DNA of 64,000 bases from Sphingobacterium zeae (GTDB taxonomy: Bacteria; Bacteroidota; Bacteroidia; Sphingobacteriales; Sphingobacteriaceae), in the NCBI RefSeq assembly GCF_030818895.1, contig NZ_JAUTBA010000001.1, positions 4,278,001-4,342,000 of the forward strand, written 5' to 3'. Each line of letters opens with the position of its first letter. Positions within the stretch are counted from its first letter, which is position 1. The position numbers were made by a program, and so were the translations under genes. Below are positions 17,311 through 26,102 of this stretch, in pieces. Below the pieces are notes generated by a model. The model worked only from the letters and a program-made list of their open reading frames with translations. It did not search any database and had not been told where the DNA came from.

Positions 17311-18624
17311 TTATTCTTCGGTATCATCTTCAGCAGACTCGACCAATTCCAATTTGACAAATTCGATATTCTGCTGCGCTTTTCGAATGATGGTGAATAT
17401 GTAACCATACTCTTCTTTCCGCTCACCGACTTCCGGTATCTTATCGAAGATTTCACTCACAAGACCTGACATCGTATCGTAATCCTGACTCTCCGGTAAC
17501 TCTATTGGAAGAAACTCATTCACATCATGAATACTGGCTCCGGCATCCACCATATACTCTGTTTCGGAAATACGCTCCACAACTGGTGTTTCTTCATCGT
17601 ACTCATCCTGGATTTCACCCACCAACTCCTCTACGATATCTTCCAATGTAACCATACCTGCCGTTCCACCAAATTCATCCAATACGATCGCCAACTGAAT
17701 CCGCTTCAGCTGAAATTCAGCCATCAAATCATTGATCTTCTTCGTTTCAGGAATAAAATAGGGTTTCCGCATAATATTTTTCATCACAACCTCTTTTCCT
17801 TTCGCTAAAAGCGGTAGAATATCTTTTGTATGAACAATACCCACGATTTGGTCAATATTATCATCATAGATTGGAAGACGGGAGTACCCTTCTTCCGTCA
17901 TCGTTTCAATCAGTTCAGAAGCATCAGCAGTCACTTCTACCGCCACAATTCGAGTACGCGGTACCATAATATTCTTAACGATACGTTCGTTAAAATCGAA
18001 TACGTTTTTAATCAATTCGTGCTCAGAAATATCCAAAGCACCAGATTCTTTACCTTTATCTAAAAGATACTGTAATTCTTCCGACGAGTGGGCAGATTCC
18101 CCTTTGGTAACTTCAAATCCCAAAATCTTTAACAGGAAATTAGCAAATCCGTTTAAAACCCAAATAATTGGTCGAAAGATAAAGTAGAAAAATTGCAGCG
18201 GAACCGCAATTTTCATCGTTGTTGCAACAGGTTTTTGAATGGCTATCGATTTAGGAGCAAGCTCTCCGAATACAATGTGTAATACAGTAATAATCGAAAA
18301 AGCCAATACATGTCCTGCATTGGTAGCAATCGACCCGGTCAATTCAACACCGAAAAACCCCAGTGCACCCTGCACAATTTGGGTCATTACAGCCTCGCCA
18401 ACCCAGCCTAAAGCTAATGACGAGAGTGTAATACCCAATTGTGTAGCGGCCAAATAACCATCCAAATGTTCCGTTATACTCTTGGCTATGGTAGCAACTT
18501 TGCTACCTGTTTTTGCCTGAACTTCAATTTGGGAGACTCGGACCTTGACAATAGCAAATTCTGCGGCCACAAAAAAGCCGTTTGCAAGTACTAAAAACAA
18601 TGTCCAAAATAAATCGAGCGCCAT
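17311..18624 (-). CDS. CNNM/CorC-family membrane protein with CBS pair (HlyC/CorC type)
   Basis: A 437-aa inner-membrane protein. The DUF21/CNNM transmembrane domain (about 1-195) starts MALDLFWTLFLVLANGFFVAAEFAIVKVR. A CBS tandem follows (about 205-335, with IMVPRTRIVAVEV and IVLDEFGGTAGMVTLEDIVEELVGEI). A C-terminal CorC_HlyC transporter-associated domain completes it (from about 345). Family members are linked to magnesium/cobalt efflux; the old hemolysin label is misleading. The acidic C-terminus ends SAEDDTEE. Its place beside ppa, a magnesium-dependent enzyme, fits a magnesium theme, but that is inference. Confidence 0.88.
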   Translation of the reverse strand: MALDLFWTLFLVLANGFFVAAEFAIVKVRVSQIEVQAKTGSKVATIAKSITEHLDGYLAATQLGITLSSLALGWVGEAVMTQIVQGALGFFGVELTGSIATNAGHVLAFSIITVLHIVFGELAPKSIAIQKPVATTMKIAVPLQFFYFIFRPIIWVLNGFANFLLKILGFEVTKGESAHSSEELQYLLDKGKESGALDISEHELIKNVFDFNERIVKNIMVPRTRIVAVEVTADASELIETMTEEGYSRLPIYDDNIDQIVGIVHTKDILPLLAKGKEVVMKNIMRKPYFIPETKKINDLMAEFQLKRIQLAIVLDEFGGTAGMVTLEDIVEELVGEIQDEYDEETPVVERISETEYMVDAGASIHDVNEFLPIELPESQDYDTMSGLVSEIFDKIPEVGERKEEYGYIFTIIRKAQQNIEFVKLELVESAEDDTEE

Positions 18625-18632
18625 GCTGGGGG

Positions 18633-19175
18633 TTATTTGTTAACAAATTCTGTTTTGTACAATTCGATAGCCTCAATCAAGATTCTTTGCGCTTCATCAC
18701 GTCCCTTCACACCCTCAACAACGACATGCTTCTTTTCAAGCGCTTTATAACTCTCAAAGAATTGTACAATTTCTTTCATTGTATGCGGAGGCAATTGATC
18801 AATATCTTTAATGTAATTAAAAATAGGATCATTTTTAGCTACCGCAATAATTTTATCATCTTGCTCGCCACCATCGACCATATTCATTACGCCAATAACC
18901 TGTGCCTCAACTAATGTCAATGGTAAAATATCCACTGAACAGATGACCAAAATATCCAACGGATCTTTGTCATCGCAATAAGTTTGTGGAATAAAACCAT
19001 AATTGGCAGGATAAACGACAGAAGAACTCATCACTCTGTCCAAAAGCAACAAACCAGTTTCTTTGTCTAATTCATACTTTCCTTTGGATCCGTTTGTAAT
19101 CTCAATGATAGCATTTACGGCATTTGGCACATTCTCACCTGGAGAAACCATGTGCCAAGGATTTTGTTTACTCAT
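18633..19175 (-). CDS. ppa: Inorganic pyrophosphatase (type I)
   Basis: Hydrolyses pyrophosphate to two phosphates, pulling biosynthetic reactions forward; cytoplasmic and magnesium dependent. It is 180 aa, close to E. coli Ppa. Conserved active-site stretches are seen: EITNGSKGKYELDKETG, VYPANYGFIPQTYCDDKDPLDILV (the DxDPxD metal site), VIGVMNMVDGGEQDDKIIAV and the following IKDIDQLP region. It lies 7 bp after the DedA gene and 8 bp before the CNNM gene, clearly one operon. Confidence 0.96.
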   Translation of the reverse strand: MSKQNPWHMVSPGENVPNAVNAIIEITNGSKGKYELDKETGLLLLDRVMSSSVVYPANYGFIPQTYCDDKDPLDILVICSVDILPLTLVEAQVIGVMNMVDGGEQDDKIIAVAKNDPIFNYIKDIDQLPPHTMKEIVQFFESYKALEKKHVVVEGVKGRDEAQRILIEAIELYKTEFVNK

Positions 19176-19182
19176 TTTTTAT

Positions 19183-19833
19183 TTACTGTATATTTTGTTT
19201 GTTTCTTTTATCTTTAATACGTTTTTTCAATAACGTTATGGCAATTGGCAAAAATGCAATGACAATCATACCAACTATAACATATTCTACGTAATGTATA
19301 ATACCCGGGAATTCGATACCTAGGAAATAACCTGAAAGCGTCAAAACTACCACCCAGATGGCAGCCCCCGAAACATTATATAGAACAAATTTCTTAAAAT
19401 CTAATTTTACGACCCCGGCAAAGATAGGCGCAAAAGTACGAACTATTGGAACAAATCTTCCTATAATTAAAGCGGTTCCACCATATTTGTGGTAAAATTC
19501 CTCAGCCATGACTACATATTTTCGCTTAAAGATGAAACTATCTTTTCGCTTAAATAACATCGGCCCCGCCCGATAGCCAAACCAATATCCTGTAAAATTA
19601 CCTAATACCCCAGCGGTAAACAATCCCAAACAAAGCGTGAATATATTTACGTCAATTTTATTCAGGGCACAGAATAATCCAGCAAGAAATAGTAAATAAT
19701 CACCAGGTAGAAAAAATCCGAAAAATAGACCAGTCTCAGCAAATACAATGAGGATAACTAAATAAAACCCTCCTGAACTCAATAGTTCCTCTGGGTTCAA
19801 TAATTGTTGAAATGACAACAAAAGTTCATGCAT
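19183..19833 (-). CDS. DedA/SNARE-associated family membrane protein
   Basis: A 216-aa integral membrane protein of the DedA (VTT domain) family, related to polyprenyl-phosphate and lipid flippases that keep membrane potential and envelope homeostasis. Hallmarks are ETGLFFGFFLPGDYLLFLAG, GNFTGYWFGYRAGP and the amphipathic FYHKYGGTALIIGRFVPIVRTFAPIFAGV with conserved Arg and Pro. The C-terminus is basic (KKRIKDKRNKQN). It is the first gene of the operon running to rsmE and has a good TATATTTG box upstream. Confidence 0.88.
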   Translation of the reverse strand: MHELLLSFQQLLNPEELLSSGGFYLVILIVFAETGLFFGFFLPGDYLLFLAGLFCALNKIDVNIFTLCLGLFTAGVLGNFTGYWFGYRAGPMLFKRKDSFIFKRKYVVMAEEFYHKYGGTALIIGRFVPIVRTFAPIFAGVVKLDFKKFVLYNVSGAAIWVVVLTLSGYFLGIEFPGIIHYVEYVIVGMIVIAFLPIAITLLKKRIKDKRNKQNIQ

Positions 19834-19917
19834 AACCTTTAGTAAAAATCAATGTTGCGTTCATAATTTAGAACAAATCCTACGCTTATTTCTGCACAAT
19901 TTTGAAAAAACAAAGTA

Positions 19918-19945
19918 CAAATATAGCATTCTTCTAAAAAACCAA
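19918..19945 (-). promoter_or_regulatory. Candidate promoter of the dedA-ppa-CNNM-rsmE operon
   Basis: On the minus strand TTG (19945-19943), a 17-bp spacer and TATATTTG (19925-19918) match the Bacteroidota -33/-7 pattern. The box lies 84 bp before the DedA start codon. Confidence 0.5.
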
Positions 19946-19975
19946 CGTAAATCAAGTGTAATATAATCTTTCTAA

Positions 19976-20392
19976 TTATTGATTTTGAGCAGTTATACTC
20001 ACGATAGACTCGCGGATAGTGGTCGCAATCTGATGGAGTTCATCCTCAGTTAAGCTCAATTTAGGTCCAGCAAAGTTTAAATCACTAATTTTATTGATAG
20101 GCACCAAATGTATATGTGCATGAGCTACCTCTAAGCCCACGACAGCTACACCGACTTTTACACATGGAATTACTTTTTTAATACCTTGAGCTACAATCTT
20201 AGCAAAGACCCAAAGCGCCATGTATTCGTCATCTTCGATATCGAAAATGTAATCTGTCTCTTTCTTTGGTATCACTAGTACATGCCCTTTAGCTAATGGG
20301 CTGATATCCAAAAAAGCTAGAAAATCATTACTCTCAGCAACTTTGTAAGCTGGGATCTCCCCAGAAACGATTTTTGAAAAAATTGTCGACAT
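19976..20392 (-). CDS. HIT family nucleotide-binding protein
   Basis: A small 138-aa histidine-triad protein of the HINT/Hit group, which hydrolyses adenosine phosphoramidates or related nucleotides. It has IFSKIVSGEIPAYKVAESNDFLAFLDI at the N-terminus, HVLVIPKKETDYI mid-way, and the catalytic triad in HAHIHLVPI near residue 110. It is monocistronic, downstream of greA but separated by the greA terminator. Its physiological substrate is unknown. Confidence 0.92.
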   Translation of the reverse strand: MSTIFSKIVSGEIPAYKVAESNDFLAFLDISPLAKGHVLVIPKKETDYIFDIEDDEYMALWVFAKIVAQGIKKVIPCVKVGVAVVGLEVAHAHIHLVPINKISDLNFAGPKLSLTEDELHQIATTIRESIVSITAQNQ

Positions 20393-20539
20393 ATTATTCT
20401 AATCTTGGAATAAATCTTTTTAAAATACAATCAGCAAACAACAGACTTAACTCTACTAAGCCCCTGGTATGTCGGCGATTAAAAAATCTTATTACCGCTT
20501 TTTCACACCCTGTAATTCCACTGTTCAACAAATATAAAC

Positions 20540-20572
20540 AAAAAAGGTCGCGATTGCTACATCACGACCTTC
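20540..20572 (-). terminator. Terminator downstream of greA
   Basis: On the minus strand AAGGTCGTGAT-GTAGCA-ATCGCGACCTT then TTTTG. This is an 11-bp stem with one G-T pair, a 6-nt loop and a T run, 60 bp after the greA stop. Confidence 0.88.
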
Positions 20573-20632
20573 TTAATATAAAGTTAATTTGTAGATGTGC
20601 GGTTATGGCATACCGCACATAACCGACATATA

Positions 20633-21106
20633 TTACCTTGAAATATCTACGATTTCGAATTCAATTTTACCCGCTGGTACTTCTATAACAGCTGTATCGC
20701 CTTTAGATTTACCCAACAAACCTTGGGCAATAGGAGATTTAACAGAAATCTTACCCGACTTCAGATCTGCCTCTGACTCTGCAACCAATTGATACGTCAT
20801 CTCAGCACCATTCTTTTTGTTCTTTATCTTAACGATCGATAAGGCCAAAACTTTAGATGTATCCAATTTGGACTCATCAATTAAACGTGCCGTAGCCAAT
20901 GTATTCTCCAAGTTGGCAATTTTAGCCTCATGAAGCCCTTGAGCCTCTTTAGCCGCATCATACTCTGCATTTTCAGACAAATCCCCCTTGTCTCTTGCCT
21001 CTGCAATAGCATTGGCAATTTTTGATCTTCCTTCCGTCTTCAGATAAGCCAATTCCTCTTTAAGCTTACGCAATCCTTCTTCCGTAAAATAAGTTACTTC
21101 TGCCAT
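20633..21106 (-). CDS. greA: Transcription elongation factor GreA
   Basis: Rescues backtracked RNA polymerase by stimulating cleavage of the extruded transcript. It is 157 aa. An N-terminal coiled coil (LRKLKEELAYLKTEGRSKIANAIAEARDKGDLSENAEYDAAKEAQ) carries the acidic tip residues in DLSENAEYD, which reach the polymerase active site. The C-terminal FKBP-like domain contains SPIAQGLLGKSKGDTAVIEVPAG. It is monocistronic, with its own terminator. Confidence 0.96.
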   Translation of the reverse strand: MAEVTYFTEEGLRKLKEELAYLKTEGRSKIANAIAEARDKGDLSENAEYDAAKEAQGLHEAKIANLENTLATARLIDESKLDTSKVLALSIVKIKNKKNGAEMTYQLVAESEADLKSGKISVKSPIAQGLLGKSKGDTAVIEVPAGKIEFEIVDISR

Positions 21107-21144
21107 AATTTTATTTTTTTTCTTATTTTATACTTTTTAAAAAA

Positions 21145-21189
21145 GAAACAAGACCATATTTCCCTCTTCGGGAAACATGGTCTTGTTTC
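21145..21189 (-). terminator. Strong terminator of the pseudo-peptidase/kinase/regulator operon
   Basis: A nearly perfect 20-bp stem (21145-21164 against 21170-21189, GAAACAAGACCAT... and its complement, one mismatch) with a 5-nt loop. On the minus strand it runs into TTTCTTTTTT. It lies 61 bp after the response-regulator stop. Confidence 0.9.
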
Positions 21190-21249
21190 GAATCTATACG
21201 AAGATAATAATTGTTTTTTACAAAACAAACTCTTATCCGCTAATTATAA

Positions 21250-21948
21250 TCAAATCTCCTCCTCATCAACAAATTTATAGCCAAGTCCACGCACGGTCTG
21301 TAGATAATGTGGCTTGTCCGGATTTGTCTCTATCTTTTTTCGTAAACGAACCACATGCATATCCAATGTACGCGTGTTGACATTTGAGCTATACCCCCAT
21401 ACAACCTCCATCAATTCTTCACGTGTAATCTCTCGCCCTAAATTCTGTAGGAAATGAAGTAAAATGCGATTTTCCAAAATAGTCAACTCAACTTTCCTAC
21501 CGTCACGTATCAAGGAATGAATATTTGGATGATGTTCCGTCTGACCAAACTTGTACACTTCGGGACTGTTTTTGGGTAAGAAAAATTTGACCTTGTTATC
21601 GATCATCGCGATAAGCACATCCATATTGAAAGGCTTACTAATGTAATCAGTCACGCCAAAACTGTAAGCTTCAATTTTGTCCACATCTTGAGACTTAGCT
21701 GTCATCATGATGATGATATTCTCAAACCCCGCTTTACGCACATCCTCACAGATCTCGTTGCCTTCTTTTCCTGGAAGCATCCAGTCCAGCAAAACAACAT
21801 CGGGTCTTTTTTCCAAGATTAAACTTTCCGCTTCATTCCCATTTCCGCTTTGAATGACCTGATAGCCTTCGGATTCCAATCGATGCTTTACCAAGAACCG
21901 TAAGTTCTCATCATCTTCAATAACAGCAACAGTGATGTCTTTATTCAT
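21250..21948 (-). CDS. OmpR/PhoB-family response regulator
   Basis: A 232-aa DNA-binding regulator. The receiver domain (1-120) has the acidic pair EDDE (11-14), the phospho-acceptor Asp55 in VVLLDWMLPG, the Thr in MMTAKS and the Lys in YISKPF. The winged-helix effector domain (about 140-230) has ELTILENRILLHFLQN, REELMEVVWGY, NTRTLDMHVVRLRKKIE and QTVRGLGYKF. It is the last gene of the operon, 102 bp after the kinase, so the cognate pair is obvious. It should bind direct repeats as an OmpR-type dimer; target genes are unknown. Confidence 0.93.
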   Translation of the reverse strand: MNKDITVAVIEDDENLRFLVKHRLESEGYQVIQSGNGNEAESLILEKRPDVVLLDWMLPGKEGNEICEDVRKAGFENIIIMMTAKSQDVDKIEAYSFGVTDYISKPFNMDVLIAMIDNKVKFFLPKNSPEVYKFGQTEHHPNIHSLIRDGRKVELTILENRILLHFLQNLGREITREELMEVVWGYSSNVNTRTLDMHVVRLRKKIETNPDKPHYLQTVRGLGYKFVDEEEI

Positions 21949-22050
21949 AAGTAAATAATTTGTCTTTTAAATGTCTTATGGAATATCCAGTTTATAACGA
22001 TAAGTTTTCATGCTTTCTAAACATGGATATTTCATATTTAAATTTATTTT

Positions 22051-23709
22051 TTAAACTGGAAATACCAAGGTAAAGGTGGTTCCCTGTCCCAATTGGCTTT
22101 TTACTGTGATATCACCGCCTATAAATTCAGTAATCTCTTTACAGAATGCCAACCCCAAACCAATACTTCCTTGCTGATTATATTGACTTTTTATTCTATA
22201 AAACTTTTTGAAGATGTTGTTAAACTCCGCCTTCTCTATTCCTATTCCTTCATCCTTAAAAGTGATAACAAAATTCTTCTTATTTTGTTGTATCGCAATA
22301 TCCAATATTTTATGCCCCGCTTTAGAATATTTATAGGCATTATCAATCATATTTTGAAACACACTGCTCAACAACACCGGATCAGCAAGCATTGATGTCC
22401 TTACATCAATTTTTGTGCTAATCTTGAAATCTGAATATTTTATTCTTGACGAAGCTACTAGATTTTCCGTAAACATCTTCAAGTCAACTTCTTCTTTATT
22501 TAATTTTATCGTTTTATTTTCGATCTGGCTAAACGATAATAGCTTATTCATCAAGTTATTTAAACGATCTGCCTCCTGATCCAGTATATTTCCATACATT
22601 TTACGTTCTTCATCAGAGAGTACCTGCGCACTCTTGATGTTATTTCCAGCAATCTTAATCACACTCACTGGCGTCTTAAACTCGTGGGTAAGATTATTGA
22701 TGAAATCGTACTGCAATTTAAAAAGTCTTCCGTTAATTTCTAAATTTCTATAAATTAAATATAGTATAGCAATTAAAATGATGTAAATCAACGATACGCC
22801 TCCTAATACGGGCCAAAAACTACGATTTATTTCTTTGGAAAGAAAGTTCTTGCTTGATCTAAAAAGTAATTTATAGTCGGCCAGTGCTCCAGGTAAGGGC
22901 ATCTCGGTTGAAATCTCGTCATTTTCAGGTGTGATAGGCGCGCCTACCAAAGGAACGATCTCCACTTTCTCATAAAGATTAGAATAACTATTTTTCACCT
23001 CCAGGAACATTGGATCGATCTGAAAATTAAACATATCCTGTTCGTAGCCAACGGTATGATCTAAATTACCTTCCATAATTGACTTATAGACAATTAAATC
23101 GTTGACCCTCGGAATATTGAGATAGGTAATCTGACCAGGTCTTATGGTATAAAAAACCTTTAAGATATCTTTATCAGAAAGTTTGGCATTCGGTTGCAAC
23201 TTGTCAATATATGTCGCCAACTTTACCCCAATATTATTGATCTCTTCAGAATGTAAACCCATTTGACCGCGATCTCGTATGGTATTTTTATGCAGCCCAG
23301 ATCTGGAAACAGTAAAAAAAGTAATCGTTTTTGGTTGGATCCTGAGGTTGTTAACGATAAAGCCATAATTTAAATTATGATCGTTATTAAATTGTAAATC
23401 AAAAAAACCAATCTCTCTGACAAACGGATAAGAACTTAATATGCTATAAGCGTATTTGCCCGCCTGAACAGAGTCCAAAAAACCTTGATAAAAAGAGACT
23501 TCAGGAATTCTATTTTGAAAAAAATCATTGAAAGGAACTAAGGTTTGATCAAATATCTCTGATTTTCTATTCGTAAATTCATTTTTGATATGCGATTCTG
23601 TATAGCTACGAGAAAGAAATAAGGCAAATATATACAAGCCACTGATTACGATGAAAAACATCAACAGTAATCCGTAATTCTTTCGATAGCTATATTTTTC
23701 TGCTTTCAT
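22051..23709 (-). CDS. Membrane sensor histidine kinase with large periplasmic domain
   Basis: A 552-aa kinase. One membrane helix at about 13-32 and another at about 300-322 flank a sensor domain of about 265 residues that matches no family I recognise. The cytoplasmic part has the H-box FINNLTHEFKTPVSVIK with the phosphorylated His342, N-box MIDNAYKYSKAG, D/G1 box FKDEGIGIEK, F-box FKKFYRI and G2 box GSIGLGLAFCKEI. All catalytic motifs are intact. Its start lies 12 bp after the upstream pseudo-peptidase gene, so the lipoprotein is a strong candidate for a signal partner of the sensor domain. Confidence 0.92.
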   Translation of the reverse strand: MKAEKYSYRKNYGLLLMFFIVISGLYIFALFLSRSYTESHIKNEFTNRKSEIFDQTLVPFNDFFQNRIPEVSFYQGFLDSVQAGKYAYSILSSYPFVREIGFFDLQFNNDHNLNYGFIVNNLRIQPKTITFFTVSRSGLHKNTIRDRGQMGLHSEEINNIGVKLATYIDKLQPNAKLSDKDILKVFYTIRPGQITYLNIPRVNDLIVYKSIMEGNLDHTVGYEQDMFNFQIDPMFLEVKNSYSNLYEKVEIVPLVGAPITPENDEISTEMPLPGALADYKLLFRSSKNFLSKEINRSFWPVLGGVSLIYIILIAILYLIYRNLEINGRLFKLQYDFINNLTHEFKTPVSVIKIAGNNIKSAQVLSDEERKMYGNILDQEADRLNNLMNKLLSFSQIENKTIKLNKEEVDLKMFTENLVASSRIKYSDFKISTKIDVRTSMLADPVLLSSVFQNMIDNAYKYSKAGHKILDIAIQQNKKNFVITFKDEGIGIEKAEFNNIFKKFYRIKSQYNQQGSIGLGLAFCKEITEFIGGDITVKSQLGQGTTFTLVFPV

Positions 23710-23721
23710 AATCGCCCGCCT

Positions 23722-25608
23722 TTAGTCCACAAGGTATTTCGCCAAAAATCGCTCCAACTCATTATAATAACCAAAGACATTCTCATCACGCTTAAAAGTT
23801 CTATCTTCATCCTCTTTCAGGATGTATTGCACTGGAATGTTATTATTCTTTAATTTTTGTACAAATTGATTTGCATCTGTGACAGAACTAAACCTGTCCT
23901 TTCCCCCTTGTACCAATAGTACAGGTATTTTTACTTTATCGGAATGAAAGACCGGTGATATATTTTTGAATAGTTCAGCCTCCCGTATTGGATTCCCAAC
24001 AATTTGATACATTTTCTGTACATACGATTTAAAATAGGGCGGTATATCTCTGAAATACGTAAATAAATTGGTATAACCCGAATAAGACACGGCACATTTA
24101 TATAAATCAGAATTGAAGCAAGCGGCGTGCAGCGCCGAATAACCTCCAAAACCTTTCCCTACGATAGCAACACGTTCACGATCAGCAATCCCCTCCTTAA
24201 TTAACCATTTCACCCCATCAGTAATATCGTCCTGAATCTTCCCCCCCCATTCTTTAAATCCAGCAGTCCAAAACTTCTTACCGAAACCTGTGGATCCCCT
24301 ATAGTTCATTTGAAAAACCAAATAGCCCCTGTTCGCTAGAAACTGAGCCTCATTATCGAACCCCCAAACTTCACGTCCATTAGGCCCATCATGAGGAAGA
24401 ACAACCATCGGCAGGTTTTTGCGATTAGAATGTATAGGATAAGTTAAATAACCTGAGATCTGAATACCGTCTCTCGCAGTATACGTGATATATTCGTTTG
24501 GAGAGAGCTCCTTATCTTTTAAATCAGAATTATTATCCGCTAACTTTGTCAACTTTTGCGTCGAAAAATCATAAAAGTAAATACCACCGGGGTTAACATC
24601 GGTGTAGGTTTTAATGATGATCTTATTACCTGAACTGTCAGTACTCAATACCTGATATTCAAAGCCATCAATCTGCTTTGCCAATTGGTTGTACTTTTGT
24701 TTGGTAGTCTCATCAAAAAAATGTCTATGCTGCCTTGAGGTGGTATAATTCACAAACAACAGCTTATTCTGTTCAGTAAAATATCCCCCAGAGCTCACGT
24801 CAACATCCTTGTGGCTAAAAAGTTCACCTAATTCTTTTTGATTTGCCAAATCATAGCTTATCAAAGCCAGTTTATCGCGATTGACATTAGATAACGCATA
24901 GATGATAGCATTCGAATTATCCTTATAACCCAATGGTGTAAAACTACTTTCAACATCGCAGCGTATAATCTCCTTAAATGGTTCGTTTTCGGAGCTTCGA
25001 TACAGTACCGATTGTTGTACAGAATCGTTGGCTACAGCCATTCGTACCTGCCCATCATTAGATACCACCCAAGAGCTCATATTTCCTGGGTTTTGCAAAA
25101 TCAACTCCCGGGGTCTTCCATCTAAATAAATCCGATAAAGATCAAAAAATGAAGAATCCCGATCATTCATCCCCCCTATAAAACTATCACCTCCGGTAGT
25201 CATGGTATGGATCCATCGAAACCGACCACGAATCGGCTTGATCAATGGCCAAATTTTCTCTGTATTGATATCTACCGCATATAAACGTAAACTGTCCTGT
25301 GCGGATTGCTCTGTCAAAAAAGTAATTTTCGAGTTATCGTTCCATGCAAAAGATTTTACATTAATATCATTTTGATAAGTAAGCTGCTTCGAGCTATCCT
25401 GATGAATCAAATCTATCAAGTAAATATTTTTGCAATGATTGTCGAGACCGATATAGGCTATAAACCGACCATTTGGAGAAATCTTAAAGTTTGATTTTTC
25501 AGGCTTAGAAAAAAATTGATTTATTGGAATAGGCTCAACATTATGGTGTTGACACCCCAACATGATCATGGTAGAAAAAAGTAAACCTATCCAAAATTTC
25601 ATCCTCAT
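23722..25608 (-). CDS. S9 prolyl-oligopeptidase-like lipoprotein lacking catalytic Ser and His (probable pseudo-enzyme)
   Basis: Starting at ATG 25608 the product is 628 aa, with lipoprotein signal MRMKFWIGLLFSTMIMLGC (Cys19). The frame extends upstream to 25671, but that would bury the signal. A seven-bladed-propeller-type N-terminal region (about 30-370) is followed by an alpha/beta-hydrolase domain (about 385-628: MVVLPHDGPNGRE, YLVFQMNYRGSTGFGKKF). The nucleophile elbow reads VAIVGKGFGGYSA, so Gly486 stands where active relatives have Ser (GxSxGGY). The C-terminal EDEDRTFKRDEN has Arg603 where relatives have His (EGHGF). Asp571 (GGKDRF) is kept. The reading frame is intact, arguing for a retained non-catalytic role. 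It is the first gene of an operon with the histidine kinase and response regulator. Confidence 0.85.
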   Translation of the reverse strand: MRMKFWIGLLFSTMIMLGCQHHNVEPIPINQFFSKPEKSNFKISPNGRFIAYIGLDNHCKNIYLIDLIHQDSSKQLTYQNDINVKSFAWNDNSKITFLTEQSAQDSLRLYAVDINTEKIWPLIKPIRGRFRWIHTMTTGGDSFIGGMNDRDSSFFDLYRIYLDGRPRELILQNPGNMSSWVVSNDGQVRMAVANDSVQQSVLYRSSENEPFKEIIRCDVESSFTPLGYKDNSNAIIYALSNVNRDKLALISYDLANQKELGELFSHKDVDVSSGGYFTEQNKLLFVNYTTSRQHRHFFDETTKQKYNQLAKQIDGFEYQVLSTDSSGNKIIIKTYTDVNPGGIYFYDFSTQKLTKLADNNSDLKDKELSPNEYITYTARDGIQISGYLTYPIHSNRKNLPMVVLPHDGPNGREVWGFDNEAQFLANRGYLVFQMNYRGSTGFGKKFWTAGFKEWGGKIQDDITDGVKWLIKEGIADRERVAIVGKGFGGYSALHAACFNSDLYKCAVSYSGYTNLFTYFRDIPPYFKSYVQKMYQIVGNPIREAELFKNISPVFHSDKVKIPVLLVQGGKDRFSSVTDANQFVQKLKNNNIPVQYILKEDEDRTFKRDENVFGYYNELERFLAKYLVD

Positions 25609-25768
25609 AATCCCAAATGCATCCTTATCATATATTCCAAATATTGCAATTAAATACGAATTTTCATTCAATGCAACCTTATTTTTACAAGATATACCAA
25701 TTAAATCTAATATTCAAACTTCTCGCGCTTCCTGTGCTAAGAATCTTTTTTATCGTAGAAAAATAGCG

Positions 25769-25776
25769 TATTTTTG
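25769..25776 (+). promoter_or_regulatory. -7 promoter box directly before the DUF4286 gene
   Basis: TATTTTTG is a full match to TAnnTTTG and ends 3 bp before the ATG at 25780. Transcription would begin at or next to the start codon, implying a leaderless message. Confidence 0.5.
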
Positions 25777-25779
25777 TCT

Positions 25780-26070
25780 ATGTTTTTATACAATGTCTCT
25801 GTCATAGCAGAAGAAACAATCCACGAGGAGGTTGTTTCATGGATTCAGGATAATATCGTGCAATCCCAAAAATTTGAAGTGCATTTTCTGGAAATGCTTC
25901 AGTCGCCACACGATGGTATGACGTACTGTATCCAAGTCGTACTCTCTACAGAAGAACACATCGTAGATTTTCAGCAAGTACATCTCTTCCCATTGCAACA
26001 GCTTATTGCGGAAGGATATAAAGACAAAGTTTTCCTTTTCGATAGTACGATGAAATATCTAAAAAAATAA
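25780..26070 (+). CDS. DUF4286 family protein
   Basis: A 96-aa protein of the DUF4286 family found across Bacteroidota; function unknown. It begins MFLYNVSVIAEE at the ATG 25780; a TTG two codons earlier is not needed. The pattern fits a small ferredoxin-like alpha/beta fold: WIQDNIVQSQKFEVHFLEML, TYCIQVVLSTEEHIVDFQQVHLFPLQQLI. It is cytoplasmic and divergent from the pseudo-peptidase operon. Confidence 0.85.
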   Translation: MFLYNVSVIAEETIHEEVVSWIQDNIVQSQKFEVHFLEMLQSPHDGMTYCIQVVLSTEEHIVDFQQVHLFPLQQLIAEGYKDKVFLFDSTMKYLKK

Positions 26071-26102
26071 AAGAGCTCTTGCGAGCTCTTTTATTTTTTT
26101 TC
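26068..26102. terminator. Bidirectional terminator between DUF4286 and DUF983 genes
   Basis: AAAAGAGCTC-TTGC-GAGCTCTTTT with a long T tract on the plus strand and A residues before the stem. The tail overlaps the stop codon of the convergent DUF983 gene. Confidence 0.85.
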
